From Bradyrhizobium ivorense (GTDB taxonomy: Bacteria > Pseudomonadota > Alphaproteobacteria > Rhizobiales > Xanthobacteraceae), in assembly GCF_900696085.1 (NCBI RefSeq), contig NZ_CAADFC020000016.1, positions 62,001 through 126,000 on the forward strand: a stretch of 64,000 nucleotides of DNA. The letters are read 5' to 3'. The notes under the pieces were generated by a model. The model saw only the letters and a program-made list of their open reading frames with translations, was not told the origin of the DNA and made no database searches. The translations under genes were made by a program, and so were the position numbers. Positions 26,310-33,819 of the stretch are shown here, one piece after another (the first letter of the stretch is position 1; the number at the start of each line of letters is the position of its first letter).

Positions 26310-27235
26310 GCCGGGCCACCACCGGGATCGACGCGCGGCTTGCGGCGAAAGAACTTCATCAGGCCGGCGCCGACCGCCGCCGCTCCGAGCAGGAACACCT
26401 TGGCGAACTTCAGCACGAAGGCGATCACGATCGCGAACAGGCCGAGCTTCTTGGCGGCAACGCCACCGATCAGCGCGGCAAGGCCGTAGGCGGCGACGCG
26501 ATCCGTGCTGGCGCTGAAGTCCTCGTAGCGCTTGCCGCCGTTATAGGAGAGATCGCCAAGCAGCTCCTGCGCAACCGGCTTCTCAGCGGCAATGCGGTCG
26601 GACGCCGACAGCAGGTTCAGGCTGAAATAGCCGTCGCGTCCCAGCGCGTAGGTGTTGAAATTGACCACCCTGGGCTCGTTGTCCGGCCGGCCCTTGTTCT
26701 TGCCCAGCATCGACCAAACCAGGCGATGGTTTACAGCATCATAGGCCGGCGGCTGGATCCAACCGATCACCTCGAGCTCGGGAAAGCCGCGTGCAACACG
26801 ATCCTTGTTGGCTTCTTCCATCCCCTCCTTGATGTTGCTCAGGAGCTCGTCGGCGTTCCAGTTCTTGGCGTCGTCATCCTTGATGTAGCCTTCCTTGACG
26901 TAGCGGATCACGACCATCCACTCGTCGTTCTGACGTGTTCCAACCACCAGGCCAATGAAGGTCGCATCGTGGACGACGTTGCCGAGCGCCCGCAACACGC
27001 GCGTTCCCTCCGCCTTCGGCACAAAGAAATAGTTCGCCGGCAGCTTGAGATGGGCCTGGTCGATCAGCGTGACGTCCGCAGGTCCCGCGGTGCCAGCCTG
27101 GCTGGCAGCCTGCCAGGCGGCCGTCAGCTCCGCCCTTCGCGCGGCTTCATTCGGCGGCGACGACTGCGCGAATCCCGATGGCCACACGAACAGGGCCGCC
27201 AGCAAGACGGCCGCAATGAAAAATGCTTTTCGCAC
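26306..27235 (-). CDS. DUF2167 domain-containing membrane protein
   Basis: A 309-residue protein. It has a signal peptide (1-24, ending GFAQ), then a large periplasmic DUF2167 domain with LKLPANYFFVPKAEGTRVLRALGN and WMVVIRYVKEGYIKDDDAKNW, and two membrane segments near the C terminus (about 250-295), ending in a basic tail. Function is unknown for the family, which occurs in proteobacteria. It overlaps the M50 protease gene by 4 bases. Upstream are 550 bases without a gene. Confidence 0.86.
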   Translation of the reverse strand: MRKAFFIAAVLLAALFVWPSGFAQSSPPNEAARRAELTAAWQAASQAGTAGPADVTLIDQAHLKLPANYFFVPKAEGTRVLRALGNVVHDATFIGLVVGTRQNDEWMVVIRYVKEGYIKDDDAKNWNADELLSNIKEGMEEANKDRVARGFPELEVIGWIQPPAYDAVNHRLVWSMLGKNKGRPDNEPRVVNFNTYALGRDGYFSLNLLSASDRIAAEKPVAQELLGDLSYNGGKRYEDFSASTDRVAAYGLAALIGGVAAKKLGLFAIVIAFVLKFAKVFLLGAAAVGAGLMKFFRRKPRVDPGGGPA

Positions 27236-27789
27236 CGGCGCCCTCGCAAAAACCGAAAAATGAATCGAACGATTCCCGTGACAACCCTAAATAGCAGTGT
27301 TGACCGATCAATTACACGGCATATCGCAGTTTTTCCCAAAGCATCAATCATGCGGAAACGTTGTTCCGAAGCCTGCGCGCCGGGCGGAATTGTCGTGCAG
27401 CCGGGCATTCCCCGGCGCGATCGCAAGAGCTGCTTGTTCATCCTGCTTGACATTCAGAGGTTGCAGGCGTATGTCGGCGGCCCTCGCGAACCCGATATTC
27501 GCGAATGAATGCGAGCGAACCGGTGAAACTGAAACCGCAACAGCACGGCTACGAACGGATCGGCGGACTATCGATTTGTCTGCGTCCGAATGTCCATGCA
27601 CGCCCGGTTGATGGGAGCGGTCTCGCATAAGCGGATCGAACATCCGTATCCACGGACCTTCCCAAGCCCAGCCGCTTCGGAGGGTTTTTTGTTGCCCCCG
27701 CGCGGCCAGGTCGACTTGCGGCGAACACGATCTGGAACAGACTGCAGGGGCCACTGATTGCTCCTGCGGTTTCAGCAGGAAACAAGACG
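27236..27789. other. gene-free region upstream of rtcB
   Basis: These 554 bases between the divergent DUF2167 gene and rtcB contain no convincing reading frame. The left half is less GC-rich. One strong intrinsic terminator on the plus strand sits at 27657-27690. The stretch is long enough for a small RNA gene ending at that terminator, but no known RNA family was recognised. A loose GG-N10-GC pair at about 27747-27762 is too weak to call a sigma-54 promoter. Confidence 0.5.
27657..27690 (+). terminator. intrinsic terminator upstream of rtcB
   Basis: CCTTCC (27657-27662), an unpaired C, AAGC (27664-27667), loop CCAGCC, GCTT (27674-27677), an unpaired C and GGAGGG (27679-27684) form a 10-bp stem with one internal mismatch and one G-U pair. 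It is followed at once by six T residues (27685-27690). This is a textbook plus-strand terminator, yet no plus-strand gene is seen in front of it; it ends 99 bases before the rtcB ATG. It may end a small RNA or attenuate rtcB. Confidence 0.7.
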
Positions 27790-29130
27790 ATGCGAAGACC
27801 TGATCCCTACCAGGAGCGCGCCCGCGAACTCTGCCTCGCCGCGGGCATCGATCCGGATTCCCGGGTCGGCGAAGGCCGCGGCCAGCCGGCCTGGTGTCTG
27901 TATCGCGATGCCGCCCGCAAGGAGCAGCTGGCGCGCGAGACCGAGGCGGCCTCAGCCGAGATCGCGATGCTGCGTCCGCAGCAAGAACGCTTCAAGAACG
28001 CGCCGCTGAAGGTGTTCGGCGAACATGACGATGCGACCATCGCGCAGATGCGTAACTGCATGGCGGTCGGCAACGTCGTGTCCGGCGTGATCTGCGCGGA
28101 CGGCCATCTCGGCTATGCGCAGCCGGTCGGCGGCGTGATCGCCTATGAGAAGCAGGTCAGCATCTCCGGCGTCGGCTTCGACATCGGCTGCGGCAACATG
28201 GCGGCGCGGCTCGACGTGCGCTTCGACGACATCGCGGCGACGGTTCCGACCATCATCCGCGACGTTGCCAAGGTGATCTCGTTCGGCATTGGCCGAAAGA
28301 ATGTCGAGAAGGTCGAGCACACGCTGTTCGACGATGGCGATGCCTGGCGCGAAAGCGACATGGAGGCGTACCGGCAGAAGGCGGTCGGCCAGCTCGGCAC
28401 TGTCGGCTCCGGCAACCACTATGTCGACCTGATGCGCGACGAGGCCGGCTTCGTCTGGATCGGCGTCCACTTCGGCAGCCGCGGGCTCGGCCACACCAGC
28501 GCGACCCGCTACCTCAAGGCGGCCGGGGGCAAGGACGGCATGAACGTCCCGCCCGCGATCGTCGACGAGGACTCCGAGCTCGGGCGCCGCTACATCGCCG
28601 CGATGCAGCTCGCCGGGCGCTATGCCTATGCGGGCCGCGAGTGGGTCGTGGAGCGGGTGCGCCAGATCATCGGCGGCAAGCTCACCGACGCCGTGCACAA
28701 CCACCACAACTACGCCTGGCGTGAAACCCATGGCGGGAAGGATCTGTGGGTGGTGCGCAAGGGCGCGACGCCGGCCTTCCCCGGTCAGCGGGGATTTGTC
28801 GGCGGGTCGATGGGCGACGATGCCGTCATCCTCGAGGGCGTCGACAGTCCTGAGGCCAAGGCCTCGCTGTACTCGACGGTGCACGGCGCCGGGCGGCTGT
28901 TCGGCCGCAAGGAAGCCAAGCGCCGCTTCACGCGCGAGGAGATGGACCGCTGGCTGAACGAGCGCGGCGTCACGCTGGTCGGCGCCGATCTCGATGAAAG
29001 CCCGATGGCCTATCGGCGCCTGCCCGACGTGCTCGCCCGGCATGCCGGCACGGTGAAGGTGCTGCACACGCTGCGGCCGTTCGCCGTGGCGATGGCAGGT
29101 GAAGGCGAGTTCGATCCGTTCAAGGACTAG
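27790..29130 (+). CDS. rtcB: RtcB family RNA-splicing ligase
   Basis: A 446-residue RtcB. The metal-binding motif VGFDIGCGNMAARL contains the conserved Asp and Cys, GTVGSGNHYVDL carries the NH motif, HFGSRGLGH gives further His ligands, and VHGAGRLFGRKEAKRRF near residue 365 carries the guanylated His of HGAGR. VHNHHNYAWRE is also kept. RtcB joins RNA 2',3'-cyclic phosphate or 3'-phosphate ends to 5'-OH ends using GTP and Mn2+. No archease or rtcA gene is adjacent. Downstream in the same direction are a strong hairpin, tRNA-Cys and a P-loop kinase-like gene, which suggests an RNA-repair context. Confidence 0.92.
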   Translation: MRRPDPYQERARELCLAAGIDPDSRVGEGRGQPAWCLYRDAARKEQLARETEAASAEIAMLRPQQERFKNAPLKVFGEHDDATIAQMRNCMAVGNVVSGVICADGHLGYAQPVGGVIAYEKQVSISGVGFDIGCGNMAARLDVRFDDIAATVPTIIRDVAKVISFGIGRKNVEKVEHTLFDDGDAWRESDMEAYRQKAVGQLGTVGSGNHYVDLMRDEAGFVWIGVHFGSRGLGHTSATRYLKAAGGKDGMNVPPAIVDEDSELGRRYIAAMQLAGRYAYAGREWVVERVRQIIGGKLTDAVHNHHNYAWRETHGGKDLWVVRKGATPAFPGQRGFVGGSMGDDAVILEGVDSPEAKASLYSTVHGAGRLFGRKEAKRRFTREEMDRWLNERGVTLVGADLDESPMAYRRLPDVLARHAGTVKVLHTLRPFAVAMAGEGEFDPFKD

Positions 29131-29176
29131 GCGAGGCGCACGCGCCTCGCCGCTTCTTCTCTCAACCTGATCGATG

Positions 29177-29203
29177 GAGCGCCCGGCTCTGGGCCGGGCG
29201 CTC
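29177..29203 (+). other. strong hairpin between rtcB and tRNA-Cys
   Basis: GAGCGCCCGGC (29177-29187), loop TCTGG, GCCGGGCGCTC (29193-29203) form a perfect 11-bp GC-rich stem. There is no T-run after it, so it is not a classic intrinsic terminator, but it could stabilise the rtcB mRNA end or mark processing in front of the tRNA, 29 bases further on. Confidence 0.6.
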
Positions 29204-29231
29204 TGCAGTTCGAGCCGCGACGAGAGCCTAC

Positions 29232-29306
29232 GGTACGGTGGCGAAAGGGGAACGCTGCGGTCTGCAAAACCGCCATGAGCCGGTTCGATACCGGCCCGTA
29301 CCTCCA
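29232..29306 (+). tRNA. tRNA-Cys (anticodon GCA)
   Basis: A full cloverleaf can be drawn by hand. The acceptor stem GGTACGG/CCGTACC (7 perfect pairs) is followed by discriminator T and an encoded CCA. The D-arm GCG/CGC has loop AAAGGGGAA. The anticodon stem GCGGT/ACCGC has loop CTGCAAA, anticodon GCA at 29264-29266. The variable loop is CATGA, and the T-arm is GCCGG/CCGGC with loop TTCGATA. U73 and GCA are the main cysteine identity elements. The D-loop is short and the anticodon arm GGTCTGCAAAACC looks unlike the common proteobacterial tRNA-Cys, so this may be a second isoacceptor. It lies between rtcB and a kinase-like gene. Confidence 0.9.
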
Positions 29307-29356
29307 ACATCAAGGTGGACAGCTCTGCGCCTCCTCCTCCAAGAAAGGAGATTTCA

Positions 29357-29908
29357 TTGCAAAACCGCTTTGTCCTGATCTCGGGCTGCTCCGGCGGCGG
29401 CAAGTCGACGCTGCTGGTCGAACTGCGCGCACGCGGCTATCGCGTTGTGGAGGAGCCGGGCCGGCGCATCATCGCCGATGAACTGGCGTCGGGTGGCAAG
29501 GCCCTGCCTTGGATCGATCCTGCGGCCTTTCTGCGCCGCGCCATCGAGGTCGCGTTGGGCGACATGGGCTTGGCCAAGGCGCACTCCGGATGGGTGTTCT
29601 TCGATCGCGGCCTGGTCGATGCGGCCTCCGCGCTGCAGGCGTTGACGGGCGAGCCGGTGCTGCGGCCGCTGTGCGCGACGCATCGCTACCACAGGCGCGT
29701 GTTCATGGCGCCGCCATGGCCCGAGATCTATGTCACGGATCCGGAGCGCCGGCACGATTTCGAGGCTGCGGCCGCCGAGCATCAGCGGCTGATCGAGACG
29801 CTGCCGGCGCTCGGCTACGATGTCATCAGCCTGCCGAAGACGTCGCCCTCAGCGCGCGCAGACTTCGTGCTGGCCACGCTTGCCGCCGACCCCTCGCCGG
29901 CGCCCTGA
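29357..29908 (+). CDS. AAA family ATPase / P-loop nucleotide kinase-like protein (AAA_28)
   Basis: A 183-residue protein opening QNRFVLISGCSGGGKSTLLVEL, where GCSGGGKST is the Walker A loop. RGYRVVEEPGRRII and WVFFDRGLVDAA (a Walker B-like FDRG, about residues 85-92) match the AAA_28 group of small kinases related to NadR and Ttd14. I chose the TTG at 29357 because AAAGGAG stands 6 bases before it. A GTG 42 bases upstream would start only 9 bases after the tRNA and lacks a site. It is in line with rtcB and tRNA-Cys. The substrate is unknown. Confidence 0.82.
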   Translation: MQNRFVLISGCSGGGKSTLLVELRARGYRVVEEPGRRIIADELASGGKALPWIDPAAFLRRAIEVALGDMGLAKAHSGWVFFDRGLVDAASALQALTGEPVLRPLCATHRYHRRVFMAPPWPEIYVTDPERRHDFEAAAAEHQRLIETLPALGYDVISLPKTSPSARADFVLATLAADPSPAP

Positions 29909-29916
29909 TCGAACCA

Positions 29917-30468
29917 TCACTCCGCGGCCTCGCGATGCGGGACACCCGCTTCGACGTCGAGCTGCAGGATGTCGTTGAAACGGTTGAAGGCGCCGCACAG
30001 CGCGATCCGCCAGGTCAGCTCGACGATCTGCGCTTCCGAAAAATGCTCGCGCAGCCGCGCAAAAATTTCGTCGCGCGTCTTGTTCCAGTTGTTGGTGACG
30101 GCGATCGCATATTCGACCACGAGCTTGTCGAGCGCATCGAGCTCGGGGTGATCCTTGTAGTCGAGCAGGCGCTCGGCACCCTCCTCCGAGACGCCCTGCA
30201 CCGCGAGTTTCGGCGCATGGTGCGACACGCAGTAATCACATTTGTTGAGCAGCGACACCGTCACCAGCGCGAGCTCGAGATGCCGTTTCGACAGCACGGC
30301 CTCGTCCGCGAGATCGACCAGCAGCGACCACATGTGCTTGAAGATCGGCGGACGCTGCGCCATCACGCCGGCCTGGTTCTCGAATGCGCCATAGGTCGTC
30401 ATCTTGTCCCACAGCGGCTGCAGGTCGGATGGCAGGTCGGCTCTCGTCTTGATGGACACGCGTGACAT
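29917..30468 (-). CDS. carboxymuconolactone decarboxylase / AhpD-like protein
   Basis: A 183-residue CMD-fold protein with the AhpD redox motif CDYCVSHH (CxxC plus His) at residues about 78-85, so a thiol-based alkylhydroperoxidase activity is possible. The ATG at 30468 has a GAGGTG ribosome site. It lies 75 bases downstream of ohrR on the same strand; the shared link to peroxide defence suggests one operon. Its N terminus MSRVSIKTRADLPSDLQPLWDKM is typical of rhizobial members. It is convergent with the kinase-like gene (9 bases apart). Confidence 0.86.
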   Translation of the reverse strand: MSRVSIKTRADLPSDLQPLWDKMTTYGAFENQAGVMAQRPPIFKHMWSLLVDLADEAVLSKRHLELALVTVSLLNKCDYCVSHHAPKLAVQGVSEEGAERLLDYKDHPELDALDKLVVEYAIAVTNNWNKTRDEIFARLREHFSEAQIVELTWRIALCGAFNRFNDILQLDVEAGVPHREAAE

Positions 30469-30543
30469 TGATTTCACCTCGGAACGGAATTGAGCTGACC
30501 GAGCCTGCCCTCGTCCGCGATCCGGAGCAAGCAACCTGCGGTC

Positions 30544-31005
30544 CTACTTTGTTGCGCCCTGCGTGTTGCGCAAGAGATTGTCGCGCAGCCTGGCGACGCT
30601 CTTCTGCACCACCGGAAACTCGTCGCCGAGCCCGGTGGCGTCCCGCAGGGAGCCGCCGAGATCCTGCTCGAGCAGGCGCCGCCCGGCCGGCGTCAGCGAG
30701 ACCCGCACCTGCCGCTCGTCGGCGGGATCGCGGGCGCGGCGGATGTAGCCCGACTGCTCCAGCTTCTTGAGGATCGGCGTCAGCGTGTTGGATTCCAGGA
30801 ACAGTTTTTCGCCGAGTTCGCTGACGGTCTGGTCGTCGGCCTCCGACAGCGCGATCATTGCGATGTACTGGGTGTAGGTCAGTCCGACCTTGTCCAGGAT
30901 CGGCTTGTAGGCGCGGCCGAACGCCAGATTGGCGGAATAGACCGCAAAGCACAGGAAATTCGAGAGTTTTCGGCCCTTTGGCTCGGTCTTCTGGGGGCGG
31001 GTCAC
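30544..31005 (-). CDS. ohrR: organic hydroperoxide-sensing MarR-type repressor OhrR
   Basis: A 153-residue MarR protein. The N-terminal LSNFLCFAVYSANLAF holds the reactive Cys of OhrR within the conserved LCFAxYS pattern (residue about 19). The winged helix includes YTQYIAMIALSEADDQTVSELGEKLFLESNTLTPILKKLEQSGYIRR. The start is GTG at 31005, with CGGAGA 6 bases upstream; the longer frame has no support. It is divergent from ohr, and two matching palindromes lie in the shared control region. Oxidation of the Cys by organic peroxides would release DNA. Confidence 0.9.
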   Translation of the reverse strand: MTRPQKTEPKGRKLSNFLCFAVYSANLAFGRAYKPILDKVGLTYTQYIAMIALSEADDQTVSELGEKLFLESNTLTPILKKLEQSGYIRRARDPADERQVRVSLTPAGRRLLEQDLGGSLRDATGLGDEFPVVQKSVARLRDNLLRNTQGATK

Positions 31006-31050
31006 GGGCGTCTCCGGAGTTTGTGAAGTCTGGGGCAATATAAATCGTAT

Positions 31051-31065
31051 CCGATTAAATCGGAA
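31051..31065. promoter_or_regulatory. OhrR operator 1
   Basis: TCCGATTAAATCGGA is a dyad (TCCGATT/AATCGGA around the centre A at 31058). It lies 46 bases upstream of the ohrR GTG and just upstream of the ohr -35 element. A near-identical copy lies 56 bp downstream. Binding by OhrR is inferred from position between ohrR and ohr. Confidence 0.75.
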
Positions 31066-31070
31066 GTGCT

Positions 31071-31098
31071 TGACAGCACCTGTCGACCGGATTATTTC
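31071..31098 (+). promoter_or_regulatory. ohr promoter
   Basis: TTGACA (31071-31076), a 16-base spacer and TTATTT (31093-31098) form a good sigma-70 promoter. Transcription would begin near 31105, inside or next to operator 2, so OhrR bound there would block initiation. Confidence 0.65.
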
Positions 31099-31106
31099 AC
31101 ACCGTA

Positions 31107-31121
31107 TCCGATTAGATCGGA
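31107..31121. promoter_or_regulatory. OhrR operator 2
   Basis: TCCGATTAGATCGGA matches operator 1 at 14 of 15 positions, and both are preceded by CGTA. It covers the predicted start of ohr transcription and lies 31 bases before the ohr ATG. The centre-to-centre distance from operator 1 is 56 bp. Confidence 0.75.
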
Positions 31122-31152
31122 CACGATCTATATTCATCTAAAGGAGCTCGCC

Positions 31153-31554
31153 ATGACCGCCACCGCAAAAGTCCTCGTCACCGGAAAGACCCACGTCACC
31201 GCCGGCCCGAACGGCGCCGCCCGTTCGCAAGACGGCTTCATCGACGTCAAGCTGGCGCAGCCGCACCCGGCCGCCGAAAACCTGTTCGGCGCCGCCTGGT
31301 CGGCCTGCTACATCGGCGCGATCCAGCTCGCCGCCGGCCAGCGCAAGGTGAAGCTGCCGAGCGAGCCCGAGGTCGACGCCGAGATCGATCTGAACCAGGC
31401 CGGCAGCGCCTACTTCCTGAGCGCGCGCCTCAACGTCCGCGTCCCCGACGTCGACCGCGCGGTGGCGCAGGAGCTGATCGAGGCCGCGCACGGCATCTGC
31501 CCTTACTCCAAGGCAGTCCACGGCAACATCGACGTCACGACCACTCTCGTCTGA
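31153..31554 (+). CDS. ohr: organic hydroperoxide resistance protein Ohr
   Basis: A 133-residue OsmC/Ohr-family peroxidase. The peroxidatic Cys is in ENLFGAAWSACYIGAIQLAA (residue about 53) and the resolving Cys in HGICPYSKAVHGNI (about 117), the hallmark VCPYSKA-type motif of Ohr. It reduces fatty-acid and other organic hydroperoxides using lipoylated proteins. AAGGAG at 31141-31146 places the ATG at 31153. It is divergent from ohrR with a fully readable promoter and twin operators. Confidence 0.93.
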   Translation: MTATAKVLVTGKTHVTAGPNGAARSQDGFIDVKLAQPHPAAENLFGAAWSACYIGAIQLAAGQRKVKLPSEPEVDAEIDLNQAGSAYFLSARLNVRVPDVDRAVAQELIEAAHGICPYSKAVHGNIDVTTTLV

Positions 31555-31643
31555 ACCACGCGACGACTGACGAACCCAGCCTCCGACGCAGACTGGCCGC
31601 ATCCCGGCCCGGTCCGCGATCGGAACAACCGAGGACATTCGAG

Positions 31644-32063
31644 ATGACCAGTACAATGATGAAGGCCACGCGCGTCCTCGCAAGGGCGGGTGTAATTGTC
31701 GCAAGCCTCCTCACCATCCCCACCGCCGAGGCGCAGCAGCCGGCAGGCATCACGCGCACCGACCTGCAGCGTCACGATCTCAGCGCGCCTGGCCGCGAGG
31801 CGGTGCAGGTGCGTGTCGACATCGCGCCGGGCAAGGCGTTCGGCCGGCACAGCCATCCGGGCGAGGAGATCATCTATGTGCTCGCCGGCACCTTCGAATA
31901 CGACATCGAAGGCAGGCCGCCGGCGACGCTGAAGGCCGGCGACGTGCTGTTCATTCCCGCCGGGACGATCCATGCCGCGAAGAATGTCGGCGACGTCACC
32001 GCGAGCGAGCTTGCGACCTATATCGTCGAGAAGGGCACGCCGCTGCTGACCCTGGCGAAGTGA
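31644..32063 (+). CDS. cupin domain-containing exported protein
   Basis: A 139-residue protein. A signal peptide covers about residues 1-30, ending AEAQ. The cupin motif 1 (FGRHSHPGEEIIYVLAGTFEYDIEG, residues about 66-90) has the two His and Glu metal ligands; motif 2 (GDVLFIPAGTIHAAKNVG) follows at about 98-115. Such small periplasmic cupins are widespread and have no defined reaction. It lies 89 bases after ohr in the same direction and could be read from the ohr promoter. Confidence 0.86.
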   Translation: MTSTMMKATRVLARAGVIVASLLTIPTAEAQQPAGITRTDLQRHDLSAPGREAVQVRVDIAPGKAFGRHSHPGEEIIYVLAGTFEYDIEGRPPATLKAGDVLFIPAGTIHAAKNVGDVTASELATYIVEKGTPLLTLAK

Positions 32064-32075
32064 AGCGCCCGCGCC

Positions 32076-33593
32076 TCACTTCGTGCACTGCACCTCGGCC
32101 TGCCGCACCGGCCGCGCGTTGAAGATCGCAAAGCTGAGCGCGGCCATGATCCAGACGCCGACCCCGCCATAGAGCATCACCCAGCCGAAGCCGCTCGCCA
32201 GCGCCTGATGCATAGTCGATGCCGGCAGTTCCGGCGCGGCGGCGACGTCGCCGGCCGCGACCCGCTCGGCGATCAGGCGGAGTTGCGCAAGGTCGAAGCC
32301 CGGCAGCACCGATTTGAGGTGCGCCAGCACGCCGCTCGCCAGGATGAAGCCCATCAGCGCGATGTTGACCGCGAGTGAGACCATCCGCGTGCTCATGTCG
32401 ATGCCCGACGCCATGCCGGCGCGGTCGCTGGAGACCGAGCCGGTCGTGGTGTTGGTCACCGGCGTGTTGGTGATGCCAAGACCGATGCCGGCAATCAGGC
32501 AGCCCGGCAGCATGGTCGCCCAATCCGGCTGTGCCGTGGCGCTGCCGAACTTCATCAACAGAAAGCCGGCGCCGATCGTGAACAGTCCGGCCGGAATGAT
32601 GAGCCCCGGCTGGTAGCGCAGCGACAGCCGCTCGGCGAACGGCGGCATCACCAGGGTCGGCAGCGTGTAGGCGAGCAGCGCCAGCCCGGCGGAGACGCTG
32701 TCATAGCCGAGGCCGGCGTGAAACCAGATCGGCAGATAGATCATGAACGGCCAGTAGCTGAGGTTCATCGCGGCCGAACCGACGATCGAGCCGGAGAAGG
32801 CGGAGATCCGGAACACCGAGAAATCGAACATCGGCCGCCGGCTGACCTTCTCGGCCACCAGGAAGGCGACAAAACTCGCGGCGGAGACGCCGAGGATCGC
32901 AAGCCCCCTCACGCTGGCAAAGCCGAGATCCGGTCCCTGCGTGATGTAGAAGGCGAGGCAGAACACCGCGAGCGACATCGTCACGATGCCGGCGACGTCG
33001 AGCGTGCTCGCCTTCGGGTCGCTGGATTCGTGCACGCCGCCGATCGTCAGCACGAACGCCACCGCTGCGAACAGCACATGGACCAGGAACACCCACTCCC
33101 AGCTCGCGACCGCGGCCATCGCGCCGCCGATGATCGGTCCGAACCCGAGGCCGATGCCGAAGATCACGCCCCACCAGCCCCAGGCTGTGGCGCGCAGCCG
33201 CCCGCCCTGGAATTCGTGCGACAGCACGGCAATCTGGCAGATCAGCAGCGCGCCGCCGCTCAGGCCCTGCAGGAAGCGGGCGATGATCAGCATCTCGACA
33301 TTGCGCGCGACGCCGCACAAGAGCGAGGTGATCCCGAATGCCGCAATGGCGACCAGGAAGACGCGCTTGCGGCCAAAGCGGTCCGCCAGCGTTCCGATCG
33401 CCATCAGCACCGTGGTGACGGCGATGGTGTAGGCGTTCATGATCCACTGCAATTCCTTGAAGTCGGCATGTAATACCCGCTCCAGCGTCGGCAGGATCGC
33501 GGGAATGCTCGAGATCTCCAACCCAAACATCAGACACGCAAGACAGACGGCGGACAGCACGACGGCGCCGCGACGGCTCAGTTCAGTGGACAT
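32076..33593 (-). CDS. MFS transporter, DHA2 (EmrB/QacA) type
   Basis: A 505-residue protein with fourteen predicted membrane helices. Motif A is GTLADRFGRKRVFL (about residues 65-78), motif C-like GIGLGFGPIIGGAM follows near 140, and ELQWIMNAYTIAVTTVLMAIG is the usual TMS2 region. These features fit the DHA2 drug:H+ antiporters. The ATG at 33593 gives a short cytoplasmic N terminus; the 58 extra upstream codons are not credible. It is divergent from a LysR gene; a 26-bp palindrome lies between them. Confidence 0.9.
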   Translation of the reverse strand: MSTELSRRGAVVLSAVCLACLMFGLEISSIPAILPTLERVLHADFKELQWIMNAYTIAVTTVLMAIGTLADRFGRKRVFLVAIAAFGITSLLCGVARNVEMLIIARFLQGLSGGALLICQIAVLSHEFQGGRLRATAWGWWGVIFGIGLGFGPIIGGAMAAVASWEWVFLVHVLFAAVAFVLTIGGVHESSDPKASTLDVAGIVTMSLAVFCLAFYITQGPDLGFASVRGLAILGVSAASFVAFLVAEKVSRRPMFDFSVFRISAFSGSIVGSAAMNLSYWPFMIYLPIWFHAGLGYDSVSAGLALLAYTLPTLVMPPFAERLSLRYQPGLIIPAGLFTIGAGFLLMKFGSATAQPDWATMLPGCLIAGIGLGITNTPVTNTTTGSVSSDRAGMASGIDMSTRMVSLAVNIALMGFILASGVLAHLKSVLPGFDLAQLRLIAERVAAGDVAAAPELPASTMHQALASGFGWVMLYGGVGVWIMAALSFAIFNARPVRQAEVQCTK

Positions 33594-33634
33594 GGTTCGG
33601 CCTTTTGCTGTTGCGAGCCGACGGCATACCGCAC

Positions 33635-33660
33635 GCTGTTGCCAGGGTGCTGGCAGCAGC
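33635..33660. promoter_or_regulatory. palindrome between the DHA2 exporter and LysR genes
   Basis: GCTGTTGCCAG, spacer GGTG, CTGGCAGCAGC: the arms match at 10 of 11 positions. The site lies 42 bases upstream of the exporter ATG (33593) and 160 bases upstream of the divergent LysR ATG (33820). It is a good candidate operator for that LysR protein. Confidence 0.5.
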
Positions 33661-33819
33661 GTCGAGCCGATCGACTCACGATGTATTGAGCCGCGATGCC
33701 GGAAATCGGGTGGACCGATCGGATGGCCGCAGCGCTTCACCAGAGAAGCTAGTCGCGGCTTGAGCATTGGTGAATTGGATGACTAGATATTTCAGAGACA
33801 ACAAATCCGGATCAATGCC

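Noticed and set aside
27740..27765. Possible sigma-54 promoter upstream of rtcB, as in E. coli
   Set aside because: Only a GG-N10-GC spacing is met; the -24 bases do not match TGGCAC, and there is no rtcR activator gene in the window.
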